64,000 nt of DNA from Nocardia brasiliensis ATCC 700358 (GTDB lineage: Bacteria > Actinomycetota > Actinomycetes > Mycobacteriales > Mycobacteriaceae). The notes below the pieces were generated by a model. It ran no database searches and was not told the origin of the DNA. It saw only the letters and a program-made list of their open reading frames with translations. Made by a program: the position numbers and the translations under genes. The DNA lies in assembly GCF_000250675.2 (NCBI RefSeq), contig NC_018681.1, positions 2,542,001-2,606,000 on the forward strand. The letters run 5' to 3'. This document shows positions 25,071-33,045 of the stretch, piece by piece. Positions within the stretch are counted from its first letter, which is position 1, and every line of letters begins with the position of its first letter.

Positions 25071-25390
25071 CCGCAGTTGCACGTGCTGTCCGCGGTGGTT
25101 CGCGCCGTCGGCGACCGCGCCCGCCGCCCCGACGGGTGCGCGCACTCCCGCACCCTTTCTGGGGTGAGGTGCGGTGTGTCGTGCGGCGATGCCGTACGTG
25201 GTGGATCGCGGTTCTCGTTCGGTCTGTAGTGAACCGCGTCGTCCATGCGGTCTGAGGTGACTCGCGCCGGGCGCAGTTGCTCGTACTGTCCGCGGTGACT
25301 TGTCGTCGGCGATGGCGCCCGCCGTCCTGGCGAGGGCGCAACTCCTGCACCTTTTCTGGGGTGAGGTGCGGTGTGTCGTGCGGCGAGTCG
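25071..25390. repeat. Imperfect direct repeat, period about 197-200 bp
   Basis: GCAGTTGC(A/T)CGT(G/A)CTGTCCGCGGTG begins at about 25073 and 25273, and CTGGGGTGAGGTGCGGTGTG plus TCGTGCGGCGA recurs at about 25159 and 25356. The repeat lies in the 1.08-kb gap between gcvT and ilvE. No open frame of either strand looks like a protein. Confidence 0.8.
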
Positions 25391-25500
25391 GGGTGCGTTT
25401 GCCTAAAAGGGGTGCGGATGCCGGCCTTTGCTGTGGCGGCGATGGTCGGGCGGCAGCGCGAAACCCCGGTTGTCGGTGCGGCGTTGGTTTGTTGCCGTGC

Positions 25501-25690
25501 TGTCTGCTGTCTGCTGTCTGCTGTCTGCTGTCTGCTGTCTGCTGTCTGCTGTCTGCGGTTTGCTCGTGCCGCGTGCCGCGTGCCGCGTGCCGCGTGCCGC
25601 GTGCCGCGTGCCGCGTCCCGACCGACGTGCCGCGTCCCGACCGACGTGCCGCGTCCCGACCGACGTGCCGCGTCCCGACCGACGTCCCGC
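25501..25690. repeat. Three adjoining microsatellite/minisatellite arrays
   Basis: Eight exact copies of TGTCTGC (25501-25556), seven exact copies of GTGCCGC (25566-25614), then three exact and one altered copy of GTCCCGACCGACGTGCCGC (25615-25690). The arrays sit end to end in a non-coding gap. Units of 7 bp are not multiples of three, so copy change would shift any frame, but no gene spans them. Confidence 0.95.
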
Positions 25691-25977
25691 GTCCCGACCG
25701 ACCCGACGTGCGGTCGTGCCGACATCCCGTCGTGCCGACGACGTGCGTGTCGTCCGCGCGTCGGGGATCCGTAGGTCCGCACTGCACACAGGCGCTTATC
25801 GGCGTGTCGCGCGGCATGGCGCGGCGGTGTCAGTGGTGCGCAGGGTGCGAACTGAGCGGTGTGGTTTCCTGGGGCGATTTGGGGCGCAGGGTGCAAAGTG
25901 GTGCGTGGGAGGTTGTGGTGGCGGGAACTTTTACGGTCAGAGGGGTGATCGGCCGCGAACCCGGGAACCGACCCCGA

Positions 25978-25983
25978 TAGGAT
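25978..25983 (+). promoter_or_regulatory. -10 element for leaderless ilvE transcript
   Basis: TAGGAT 7 nt before the ATG, without a Shine-Dalgarno sequence. Confidence 0.6.
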
Positions 25984-25990
25984 CACCAGC

Positions 25991-27088
25991 ATGACCGTTG
26001 CTGCACAGTTTGCCCGTGTTCCGCATCCCGCGCCCGCCCCGGCGCAGCGGCGACAAGAGGTACTGGCGGCGCCCGGGTTCGGGCGGTTCTTCACCGACCA
26101 CATGGTCTCGATCGACTACGTCGACGGCGAATGGATCAATGCGCGCGTCGAGCCGTACGGCCCGCTCTCGCTCGACCCCGCCACCATGGTTTTCCACTAC
26201 GGCCAGGCCATTTTCGAAGGGTTGAAGGCGTACCGGCAGAGCGACGACAGCGTCTCCTGCTTCCGCATCGACGCGAACGCCGCCCGGTTCCGCAGGTCCG
26301 CCCGCCGGATGGCGATGGCCGAGCTGCCCGAAGAACTGTTCATCGAATCCGTGCGTCAGCTGCTCGAAGTCGACCGCGACTGGGTGCCGGCCGCGGGCGG
26401 CGAAGATTCGCTGTACCTGCGCCCCTTCATGTTCTCCACCGAGGCCAGCCTGGGCGTGAAGCCCGCGTCCGGCTACAAGTATCTGCTGATGGCCTCACCG
26501 GCCGGCGCCTACTTCCCGCGTGGCGTGAAGCCGGTGCGGGTGTGGCTGTCCACCGAGTACGTGCGCGCCGCGCCCGGCGGCACCGGCGAGGCGAAGGTCG
26601 CGGGCAATTACGCGGCGTCGCTGCTCGCGCAGGCGGAGGCGACGGAGAAGGGCTGCGATCAGGTCGTCTGGCTGGACGCGTGTGAGCGCCGCTACGTCGA
26701 GGAAATGGGTACCAACAACCTGTTCTTCGTCTTCGGCTCCGGCTCCGAGGCGCGCCTGGTCACCCCGGAACTGTCCGGCTCGCTGCTGCCCGGCATCACC
26801 CGCGACTCGCTGCTCACCCTGGCCGCCGACTCCGGTTTCCCGGTGGAGGAGCGCAAGGTCTCGGTCGAGGAGTGGCGTAAGGGCGCCGAATCCGGTGCCA
26901 TCACCGAGACTTTCGCGTGCGGTACCGCCGCGGTGATCACCCCGGTCGGCTGGGTCCGTTCCGGCGACGGCGAGTTCACCATCGGCGGGGGCGAGCCCGG
27001 CGAGGTCACCATGGCGTTGCGCGACACCCTCACCGGGATCCAGCGCGGCACCTTCGCCGACATCCACGGGTGGATGCGCGGCATGTAG
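25991..27088 (+). CDS. ilvE: Branched-chain amino acid aminotransferase
   Basis: A 365-residue fold-type IV PLP enzyme that transfers the amino group to the keto acids of valine, leucine and isoleucine. Landmarks are G-Q-A-I-F-E-G-L-K-A-Y, L-Y-L-R-P-F-M, the PLP Lys in E-A-K-V-A-G-N-Y-A-A-S, E-E-M-G-T-N-N-L-F-F-V-F and the phosphate-binding F-A-C-G-T-A-A-V-I-T-P-V-G. Length matches the class II (mitochondrial-like) BCATs of mycobacteria. It stands alone, with its own promoter. Confidence 0.96.
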   Translation: MTVAAQFARVPHPAPAPAQRRQEVLAAPGFGRFFTDHMVSIDYVDGEWINARVEPYGPLSLDPATMVFHYGQAIFEGLKAYRQSDDSVSCFRIDANAARFRRSARRMAMAELPEELFIESVRQLLEVDRDWVPAAGGEDSLYLRPFMFSTEASLGVKPASGYKYLLMASPAGAYFPRGVKPVRVWLSTEYVRAAPGGTGEAKVAGNYAASLLAQAEATEKGCDQVVWLDACERRYVEEMGTNNLFFVFGSGSEARLVTPELSGSLLPGITRDSLLTLAADSGFPVEERKVSVEEWRKGAESGAITETFACGTAAVITPVGWVRSGDGEFTIGGGEPGEVTMALRDTLTGIQRGTFADIHGWMRGM

Positions 27089-27092
27089 TCCT

Positions 27093-27122
27093 GGTGGAGG
27101 CTTCCTTGCGGAGGCCTCCACC
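27093..27122. terminator. Bidirectional terminator between ilvE and MBL gene
   Basis: GGTGGAGGC (27093-27101) pairs with GCCTCCACC (27114-27122), 12-nt loop, lying in the 43-bp gap between two convergent stops. Confidence 0.75.
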
Positions 27123-27131
27123 CACGGTCTG

Positions 27132-27845
27132 TCAGCCGGGCATGAGCATGTGCCACTGCTCCAGGGTCTGCGGGCGCAGGACGTAGTTGTTGTCCCGGAC
27201 AGTGGACAGCGGAGCGAACGGGTCCTGCGAATACCAGTGGCCTGGATAGACGACCGGATCACCGGATAAACCGGCCAAATAGCGCAGGCTGCGGAACATT
27301 TCGTCGGAATCCCCGCCCGGGAAGTCGGTGCGGCCGCAACCGTCCACGAACAACGTGTCACCCGCGATGAGCCGGCCGTCGAAAAGGAAGCATTGACTGC
27401 CGGGCGTGTGGCCCGGGGTGTGCAGCAGTTCGATGTCGAAGGCGCCGACGCTGACCTTGTCGCCGTGCTCATGGCCGGTCAGTTCGCTGGACGCGATACC
27501 GGTGACATTGGCCACCCAGGACAACTCATTCGCGTTGACATGCACTGGGACGCTTGTCTTTTCGAGTAGTTCGCGCACGCCGCCCAGGGTGAACCCGAGC
27601 ATGGTGCCGCCCACGTGGTCCGGGTGGTGGTGGGTGGCGAGCACCCCGGTCACGCGTAGTCCGTCGCCCTCGGCGATATCGACCAGATCGGCCGCCGCGT
27701 ACGCCGGATCGACGACCACCGCCTCCCCGCTCTCCCGATCGCCGATCAAATACGCGAAATTGCGCATCTGCGTCGCAATCGGATCGCCGACGGCGTAGTC
27801 CCTCCCCGACAACAGCTGGCGAAAATACAGGCGCTCAGAAGACAT
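27132..27845 (-). CDS. Metallo-beta-lactamase-fold hydrolase (glyoxalase II / persulfide dioxygenase-like)
   Basis: A 237-residue MBL-fold protein with the metal motif T-H-H-H-P-D-H (HxHxDH), then H-T-P-G-H-T-P-G-S, a late Asp in G-D-T-L-F-V-D-G-C-G-R-T-D-F-P-G-G-D, and Y-P-G-H at the C-terminal His. The G-R-T-D-F segment is common to ETHE1-like persulfide dioxygenases and glyoxalase II relatives, so either activity is possible. ATG 27845 is selected by a -10 element 7 nt upstream. Convergent with ilvE. Confidence 0.85.
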   Translation of the reverse strand: MSSERLYFRQLLSGRDYAVGDPIATQMRNFAYLIGDRESGEAVVVDPAYAAADLVDIAEGDGLRVTGVLATHHHPDHVGGTMLGFTLGGVRELLEKTSVPVHVNANELSWVANVTGIASSELTGHEHGDKVSVGAFDIELLHTPGHTPGSQCFLFDGRLIAGDTLFVDGCGRTDFPGGDSDEMFRSLRYLAGLSGDPVVYPGHWYSQDPFAPLSTVRDNNYVLRPQTLEQWHMLMPG

Positions 27846-27852
27846 ACAGCAC

Positions 27853-27858
27853 ACCTTA
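27853..27858 (-). promoter_or_regulatory. -10 element for leaderless MBL hydrolase transcript
   Basis: TAAGGT on the minus strand, 7 nt before the ATG. Confidence 0.55.
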
Positions 27859-28136
27859 TTGCCCGACCCAGACGCTTCGCGCGCCGCAGCCGTAAATACC
27901 CGGCGACCGTCTCCCGCCACCTGGACATTCGCGTACCCAAGTCCGGATCAAGATCAAGAGGATGGGGTGGATGTCCTGTAGTGGACAACGATGGGCGGGC
28001 GCGTATGCCGGTGTGCGGGTGCCGGATCTCGCTTGGTGGTACGGCATCAACAGCGATCGGACTGGCGTGCGACGACAGACTGTGCGACGGGCAGTGGTGC
28101 GTTTCGTTGTAGCCCGTAGCCCCCGCACTCAACGCC

Positions 28137-28565
28137 CAGCAGCTCGCTGCCCGCAGTTCGCCCTGCGGTTAGCGATAGGGCAGCCCTGCGTCGCGCTGCC
28201 CAGCAGTTCGCGGCCCGCGGGTTCGCCGTGCGGTTCGCCGCGCCCCGTAGCCCGCGGTCCCTGCAACTCTCATCCCGAGCTCGCAGCCCTGCGTCGCGCA
28301 GCCCAGCAGTTCGCTGCCCCCAGTTCTCCCCTGCGGCTAGCCGCTCCGCAGCTCTGCGTCGTGCAGCCCAGCAGTTCGCGGCCCGCGGGTTCGGCCCTGC
28401 GGCTAGCCGCTCCGCAGCTCTGCGTCGTGCAGCCCAGCAGTTCGCTGCCCGCAGTTCGGCCCTGCGGCTAGCCGCTCCGCAGCTCTGCGTCGTGCAGCCC
28501 AGCAGTTCGCTGCCCGCCAGTCGCAGCCTGCGGCCAGTTGGGCGTGCGGCGCGGTGTCACGAGCC
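28137..28565. repeat. 65-bp minisatellite, six units
   Basis: The unit start CAGCAG(T/C)TCG occurs at 28137, 28201, 28304, 28369, 28435 and 28500, with a regular 65-66 bp period over the last four, each containing TGCGGCTAGCCGCTCCGCAG and CTCTGCGTCGTGCAGCC. The first two units are degenerate. It fills most of the 838-bp gap between the MBL gene and cobS; 27859-28136 shows nothing recognisable. Confidence 0.92.
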
Positions 28566-28683
28566 TCGCCGTGCATCTGCGACGCGCACGCAATGAGTCG
28601 GCGTCTTGCATTCGATTTCGCGGCCGAACGAGCACCGACGGGCGTCGTGTCGTGGGATGCGTTGTCGGCGTGCGTGTTCAGGG

Positions 28684-29433
28684 TCAGAGGTGGAGGGAGA
28701 CGACGGCGGCGGTGAGGGCGACGGTGAGTTCGATTGTGGCACCTAGGGTGTCGCCGGACAGGCCTGCGAAGCGACGGACCGTGTGGCGGACCAGGAGAAC
28801 GGTTGCGGCGAGGGCTATCAGGACGGCGAGCGGGCCCAGCCAGCGGTGCTCCGGAGTGGCGAGGGTCGCTGCCGCCAAAGCAGCGACGGACCAAGCCGCG
28901 ACAGTGAATGGACGCTGGGTGCCCGCGACCAGTGCGCCGAAACCGGTGTCCGGTGCAGCCTCGATACCCTTGCGGCAGGCGAGAACTACAGCGACACGAC
29001 CGACCGCGACCGCTAGAGCTACGGCGAACCAGCGCTCGGCCTCGGCCAGGGCGGCGAACGAAAATGCCTGCACACCAATGGAGAACACGAGGGCCGCCAC
29101 GCCGAAAGGCCCGGCCCCACCGCTTTTCATGATCTGCCGCGCACGCTCGGGTGGGCCGTAGCTGCCGAGCCCGTCCATCGTGTCCGCGAGCCCGTCCAGA
29201 TGCATGCCGCGCGTGATCAAGGCCAGCGCACCGACCACCACCAACCCCGCCAGTATCGAACCAGCGCCCACCCGATCCAACACCCACAGCAGACCCGCCG
29301 CCCCAGCCCCCAGCAGCACACCGACCAACGGGGCCAACGCAATTGCCCGCCCCGCCACCACCCGATCCACCGTCTCCGGCCCACGCACCGGCAACACGGT
29401 CAACCAGGAAACCGCCAACCGCACCCCGTTCAT
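28684..29433 (-). CDS. cobS: Adenosylcobinamide-GDP ribazoletransferase (cobalamin synthase)
   Basis: A 249-residue polytopic membrane enzyme that joins adenosylcobinamide-GDP and alpha-ribazole in the last stage of cobalamin assembly. L-T-V-L-P-V-R-G-P near the N-terminus and M-H-L-D-G-L-A-D-T-M-D-G-L, with the acidic metal-binding pattern, are diagnostic. About six hydrophobic segments follow. ATG 29433 is chosen as the start of similarity. It is the last gene of the cobU-cobT-cobS set, all on the minus strand. Confidence 0.93.
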   Translation of the reverse strand: MNGVRLAVSWLTVLPVRGPETVDRVVAGRAIALAPLVGVLLGAGAAGLLWVLDRVGAGSILAGLVVVGALALITRGMHLDGLADTMDGLGSYGPPERARQIMKSGGAGPFGVAALVFSIGVQAFSFAALAEAERWFAVALAVAVGRVAVVLACRKGIEAAPDTGFGALVAGTQRPFTVAAWSVAALAAATLATPEHRWLGPLAVLIALAATVLLVRHTVRRFAGLSGDTLGATIELTVALTAAVVSLHL

Positions 29434-29509
29434 CCGCGCCCGCACCGGTCCATCGAAGCCGCACGCGCACTTGCCGGCGTTCGTGCACTCGCGGCCGAGG
29501 GGCGGTGGG

Positions 29510-30613
29510 TCACTTGCGGAGGTTCGGGGTGTCGGCGGGGACGGAAAGGGCGGTGTTGTCGGCGGTTTCGGTGTCCGCGGTGCTGACGCCTGCCTCGTCG
29601 AACGTGGACATGTCCGCGAGGGCGGCGACGGCGGCACGGAGCAGGGGGAGCGCGGTGAGGGCGCCGGAACCTTCGCCGAGGCGCATGCCGAAATCGAACA
29701 GAGGCTCGAGCCGGAGACGTTGCAGGGCGAGTTCATGCGCGGGTTCGGTGGAACGGTGGCCCGCCAGCCACCAGGCCGCCGAGCCTGCCGCAAGATCCTC
29801 CGCCACCAACGCCGCAGCCGTCACGACTACGCCGTCGAGCAGCACGGGTGTCCGGCGGGCGGCGGCTTGGGCGAGGAACGCGGCCATCGCGGCGAAATCA
29901 GCGCCCGCGGCGACGCGGAGCAGTTCGACCGGGTCCTTGACCACGGGACGGGCCCGGCGCATGGCATCCCGGATCGCCGCGACCTTGCGGGACCAGCCCG
30001 CGTCGTCGACCCCGGTGCCGCGGCCGACCGCGGCGACCGGCTCGGTATCGGTGAGGGTGGCGATCAGCACGGTGGCGGGGGTGGTGTTGCCGATGCCCAT
30101 ATCGCCCGCGATGAGCAGGTCGGCGCCCGCGTCGATCTCCTCGTCGGCGATCGCTTTGCCTGCCGCGAGGGCGGCGCGCACTTCGTCTTCGGTCAGGGCG
30201 TCCTCGCGGTCGATCGCTCCGCTGGACCGGCGCACCTTGTGCTTGGTGACCACCGGATCGGTGTCGGCGTCGACGGAAATGTCCGCGACCCGGACGGTGG
30301 CGTCCGCGACCGCGGCGAGCGCGTTCACCGCGGCGCCTCCGGCGAGGAAGTTCGCGACCATCTGCGCCGTGACCTCGCTCGGGTACGCCGAAACCCCGTG
30401 CCGCGCAACGCCGTGATCACCGGCGAACACCACGACCCTGGCGCGCTCGAACTGCTTCGGCGGGCACACACCCTGACAGGCCGCGACCCAGTTGCCCAGT
30501 TCCTCCAAGCGGCCCAGCGCCCCACCTGGTTTGGTCAGCTGTGCCTGTCGCTGCTCGGCCGCCGCCCGAACCTGTGCGTCGGGCGGTGTCACCGCCCCGA
30601 ATCCGTCTGTCAC
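29510..30613 (-). CDS. cobT: Nicotinate-nucleotide-dimethylbenzimidazole phosphoribosyltransferase
   Basis: A 367-residue enzyme forming alpha-ribazole phosphate from nicotinate mononucleotide and 5,6-dimethylbenzimidazole. R-V-V-V-F-A-G-D-H-G-V-A, D-M-G-I-G-N-T-T-P-A and the C-terminal L-F-D-F-G-M-R-L-G-E-G-S-G-A with its catalytic Glu are intact. GTG 30613 is preferred: GGAAGGG lies about 9 nt upstream and the protein then begins T-D-G-F. It is separated from cobS by 76 bp and from cobU by a 244-bp gap containing one palindromic element. Confidence 0.94.
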   Translation of the reverse strand: MTDGFGAVTPPDAQVRAAAEQRQAQLTKPGGALGRLEELGNWVAACQGVCPPKQFERARVVVFAGDHGVARHGVSAYPSEVTAQMVANFLAGGAAVNALAAVADATVRVADISVDADTDPVVTKHKVRRSSGAIDREDALTEDEVRAALAAGKAIADEEIDAGADLLIAGDMGIGNTTPATVLIATLTDTEPVAAVGRGTGVDDAGWSRKVAAIRDAMRRARPVVKDPVELLRVAAGADFAAMAAFLAQAAARRTPVLLDGVVVTAAALVAEDLAAGSAAWWLAGHRSTEPAHELALQRLRLEPLFDFGMRLGEGSGALTALPLLRAAVAALADMSTFDEAGVSTADTETADNTALSVPADTPNLRK

Positions 30614-30722
30614 TATCCACCCTTCCGGTCGGAGCGGCCCAGACCACCGCACTCTCCCGCCCAATCTTGCCCGCTCCCCACCCGCCCCACCGCACCCACC
30701 CACATCCCCAGCACTGGACGGA

Positions 30723-30786
30723 TGATCACCAGGTAATGGTGGCGGAAGCCTCCTCGGGCGATGCCGCCACCATTACCTGGTGATCA
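30723..30786. repeat. Palindromic element A (64 bp, 23-bp perfect arms)
   Basis: TGATCACCAGGTAATGGTGG plus CGG at 30723-30745 and its exact reverse complement at 30764-30786 enclose an 18-nt loop. It lies 71 nt after the cobU stop. Closely related palindromes occur near 46957, 52205 and 59236, with a half copy at 41294. Confidence 0.95.
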
Positions 30787-30857
30787 GTCGACCAGTCGGG
30801 TCAGCGGCTGGCGCTGACGGGTTTCGCGTTTGCGCGTCCGTACGCGAGGGCTTTCTG

Positions 30858-31406
30858 CTATTTGAGGCGGAGGGGGAGGCCGGCTACAACGAGGAAGGCT
30901 TCGTCGCAGGTGTGGGCCAGGCGCTGGTTGAGGGTGCCTATTTCGTCGCGGAACAGGCGGCCGGAGCGGGTGGCGGGGACTACGCCCATGCCGACTTCGG
31001 GGGTGACGATGATCAGCCGGCGCGGGTATGCGGCTACGGCGGCGACCAACGCGTCGGTGTCGGGCGTAACGGTGCCGCGGGGGGATTCCCAGGCGTCGCG
31101 GGCGTCGATGCGGGCGGTGAGCCAGGTGCCGATATCGTCGACGAGGGTCGCGCCGTCGAATGCGGGACCACGCAGAACCGTTGCCGGATCGGCACTTTCG
31201 ACCACCGTCCAGGAGCCGGGCCGGCGGTCGCGATGCTTGGCGATGCGTTCGGCGAAATCGAGATCGGCCGGATCGGGCACCGAGGTCGCCAGATACCGCA
31301 CCGCCCCACCTGCAGCCAGTTCCTCGGCATAAGCCGACTTACCCGACCGCGCCCCACCCAACACCAGGGTCCGAAGCGGCTCCACGGCCGAAACACTGTG
31401 CGACAC
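30858..31406 (-). CDS. cobU: Adenosylcobinamide kinase / guanylyltransferase
   Basis: A 182-residue bifunctional enzyme that phosphorylates and then guanylates adenosylcobinamide. The P-loop L-G-G-A-R-S-G-K-S lies at residues 16-24, and T-P-E-V-G-M-G-V-V-P is the conserved second motif. It begins at GTG 31406 with a -10 element 6 nt upstream. A decayed copy of its first 45 bases and promoter lies 139 bp further upstream. Confidence 0.94.
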   Translation of the reverse strand: MSHSVSAVEPLRTLVLGGARSGKSAYAEELAAGGAVRYLATSVPDPADLDFAERIAKHRDRRPGSWTVVESADPATVLRGPAFDGATLVDDIGTWLTARIDARDAWESPRGTVTPDTDALVAAVAAYPRRLIIVTPEVGMGVVPATRSGRLFRDEIGTLNQRLAHTCDEAFLVVAGLPLRLK

Positions 31407-31412
31407 GCCCGC

Positions 31413-31418
31413 ACGCTA
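31413..31418 (-). promoter_or_regulatory. -10 element for leaderless cobU transcript
   Basis: TAGCGT on the minus strand, 6 nt before the GTG start. No cobalamin riboswitch is seen, in line with the absence of a leader. Confidence 0.6.
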
Positions 31419-31502
31419 CCAACCACCCCAGCTATGCGGTGCGGACTGCCCCATTGGTGTCTCATCTCCATCTGCGCTTGCCTGACCGCGCCCACTCGAG
31501 GC

Positions 31503-31566
31503 CAGGGTCCGAGGGGGCTCGACGGCCTAAACGGTGTGCGACACGCCCGCACGCTATTAACCGCCC
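31503..31566 (-). pseudogene. Duplicated cobU 5' end and promoter
   Basis: Bases 31503-31566 repeat 31364-31428 with few changes (CAGGGTCCGA, then GTGCGACACGCCCGCACGCT). The copy keeps the GTG start and the -10 region but reads a stop six codons in (M-S-H-T-V-stop). The rest of the gap 31407-31750 shows no gene. Confidence 0.85.
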
Positions 31567-31750
31567 CGGCAGTGCCGCGCCCGAGCCGCGCCTGCGGTGG
31601 CCGCACCCTCGAGACAGGCTGTGCTCTGCGCGAAGGATGCGGTGGCCATCGGCGCTGCACGGTGTGCCGGTTGGGTGCTGCCTCAGGCTTCGAGGAGGTG
31701 AGCGTCGGCGACGTGCGTGGTCCACCGCTGACTCAATCGAGCCGGAAACC

Positions 31751-32728
31751 TCAGGCAGGCGTTTCGACAACTTCGGGGAGGGCGCCGAAGCGGCGGCGGT
31801 ATTCGGTGGGGGCGATGCCGACGAGGCGTTGGAAGTGGTGGCGTAGGAGGGCGCCGGAGCCGAAGCCGGCGCGGGCGGCGATCTGTTCGAGGCCGAGGTC
31901 GGTTTCCTCGAGGAGTTGTTTGGTGAGCAGGATGCGCTGGTTGGTCAGCCATTTCACCGGGGTGGTGCCGGTTTCGGCGGCGAAGCGGCGGGCGAAGGTG
32001 CGGGTGGACATGGTGGAGCGGGCGGCCAGGTCCTCGATGGTGTGGGCGAGGTCGAGGTGGTCGCTCATCCATTCCAGGGTGGGGATGAGGCTGTCGGAGG
32101 TGCAGGTGGCGACGGGGCGTTCGATGAATTGGCGTTGCCCGCCGTCGCGTTGCGGTGGCACGACCATGCGCCGGGCGATCGCGTTGGCGACCGCGCTGCC
32201 GAGTTCGCGGCGCACCAGGTGCAGGCAGGCGTCGATGCCCGCGGCGGTGCCGGCGCTGGTGATCAGGTTGCCTTCGTCGACGAAGAGCACGTCGGGGTCG
32301 ACGGTCGCGTCGGGGTACAGAGCGGCGAGTTCGTCGACGTAACCCCAGTGTGTGGTGCATTTGCGGCCATCGAGCAGGCCTGCGGCGCCGGCCAGGAACG
32401 CACCGGAGCAGACGGTGAGGACGGTCGCGCCTGCGGCGGCGGCATCCCGGACGGCGTCGACGACGCGGGGGTCGAAGCCCTTTTTCGCGGAGGCCGCCGG
32501 GATGGCGACGAGGTCGGCGTCCGCGAGTTCTTCGAGACCGTATTCGGGGGTGAGGGTGAGGCCGGGCGAGGTGGAGCGCAGCGCTTTACCCGGCTCGGCG
32601 CCGCACACTCGGAAGTCGAAGGCGGGCAGCCCGTAGGAGCTGCGGTCGAGCCCGAAAACCTCGCAGAGGACCCCGAACTCGAACATGGCCATGCGATCGG
32701 ACAGCACCACGGCGACCTTGGACAGCAT
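31751..32728 (-). CDS. GlxA-type AraC family regulator (DJ-1/PfpI + HTH_18)
   Basis: A 325-residue regulator. Residues 1-180 form a DJ-1/PfpI amidase-like domain (V-C-S-G-A-F-L-A-G-A-A-G-L-L-D-G-R with the nucleophile-position Cys, T-T-H-W), and the last 100 residues hold two AraC helix-turn-helix motifs (S-M-T-R-T-F-A-R-R-F-like and L-G-L-E-Q-I-A-A-R-A-G-F-G-S-G). Such proteins often control nitrogen or methylamine/glycine betaine metabolism; no target is indicated here. It is divergent from a 52-residue membrane peptide. ATG 32728 with a -10 element 6 nt upstream. Confidence 0.9.
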   Translation of the reverse strand: MLSKVAVVLSDRMAMFEFGVLCEVFGLDRSSYGLPAFDFRVCGAEPGKALRSTSPGLTLTPEYGLEELADADLVAIPAASAKKGFDPRVVDAVRDAAAAGATVLTVCSGAFLAGAAGLLDGRKCTTHWGYVDELAALYPDATVDPDVLFVDEGNLITSAGTAAGIDACLHLVRRELGSAVANAIARRMVVPPQRDGGQRQFIERPVATCTSDSLIPTLEWMSDHLDLAHTIEDLAARSTMSTRTFARRFAAETGTTPVKWLTNQRILLTKQLLEETDLGLEQIAARAGFGSGALLRHHFQRLVGIAPTEYRRRFGALPEVVETPA

Positions 32729-32734
32729 GCACCA

Positions 32735-32740
32735 AGGATA
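32735..32740 (-). promoter_or_regulatory. -10 element for leaderless GlxA-type regulator
   Basis: TATCCT on the minus strand, 6 nt before the ATG. Confidence 0.6.
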
Positions 32741-32768
32741 CTGGCTGAATCTTTGCGAAGTGTGTCAG

Positions 32769-32788
32769 TACCGCCACTTTCGGCGGTA
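32769..32788. promoter_or_regulatory. Inverted repeat in the regulator / small-peptide gap
   Basis: TACCGCC (32769-32775) and GGCGGTA (32782-32788) are perfect 7-bp arms around ACTTTC, centred between two divergent start codons 85 bp apart. A plausible operator for the AraC-type regulator. Confidence 0.45.
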
Positions 32789-32813
32789 ACTCAATGGGCG
32801 CAAAATTACTGCC

Positions 32814-32972
32814 ATGGTTACTTTCTTCCTCACCCTGGCAGTCATCGTCGCTTTCGCCGCCTTCGTTCGGACCTTCTCCAGCCCGGTCGGCTCGACCAAT
32901 GTCACCGATCGCGACGCCCAGCGCATGCATGCCGAACTGACGGCCATGCTCGGCCGCACCGCCAACCACTGA
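32814..32972 (+). CDS. 52-residue single-pass membrane peptide
   Basis: A small ORF beginning M-V-T-F-F-L-T-L-A-V-I-V-A-F with one transmembrane segment (residues 3-19) and a polar tail ending T-A-M-L-G-R-T-A-N-H. It is followed 20 bp later by a strong terminator and divergent from the AraC-type gene, so it looks like an independent transcription unit. Codon usage shows strong GC at third positions. No named family is recognised. Confidence 0.65.
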   Translation: MVTFFLTLAVIVAFAAFVRTFSSPVGSTNVTDRDAQRMHAELTAMLGRTANH

Positions 32973-32992
32973 TCCCCATGTGTCCGCCCCGA

Positions 32993-33024
32993 GCGGCCCG
33001 GTTCGTGTCCGCGAACCGGGCCGC
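32993..33024. terminator. Strong terminator hairpin
   Basis: GCGGCCCGGTTCG (32993-33005) and CGAACCGGGCCGC (33012-33024), 13-bp perfect stem with 6-nt loop, between the small peptide and the convergent DUF3043 gene; it can serve both. Confidence 0.85.
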
Positions 33025-33045
33025 ACTCATGTTCGGGGTGACCCG

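Noticed and set aside
25501..25690. Possible CRISPR array
   Set aside because: Units are contiguous without spacers, and no cas genes are near. The same applies to the 19, 20, 65, 87 and 189 bp arrays.
24706..26103. Long minus-strand frame with repeated R-G-T-R-H-A-A and Q-T-A-D-S-R-Q units
   Set aside because: The repeats are translations of the 7-bp arrays in successive frames; it overlaps gcvT and ilvE starts on the other strand.
30723..30786. Complete insertion sequence or MITE with target duplications
   Set aside because: No transposase is near and flanking bases of the palindromic copies show no consistent duplicated target, so mobility is left open.
30614..30857. Cobalamin riboswitch for the cob genes
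   Set aside because: No B12-box-like sequence was found here or before cobU; the gap holds only the palindromic element.
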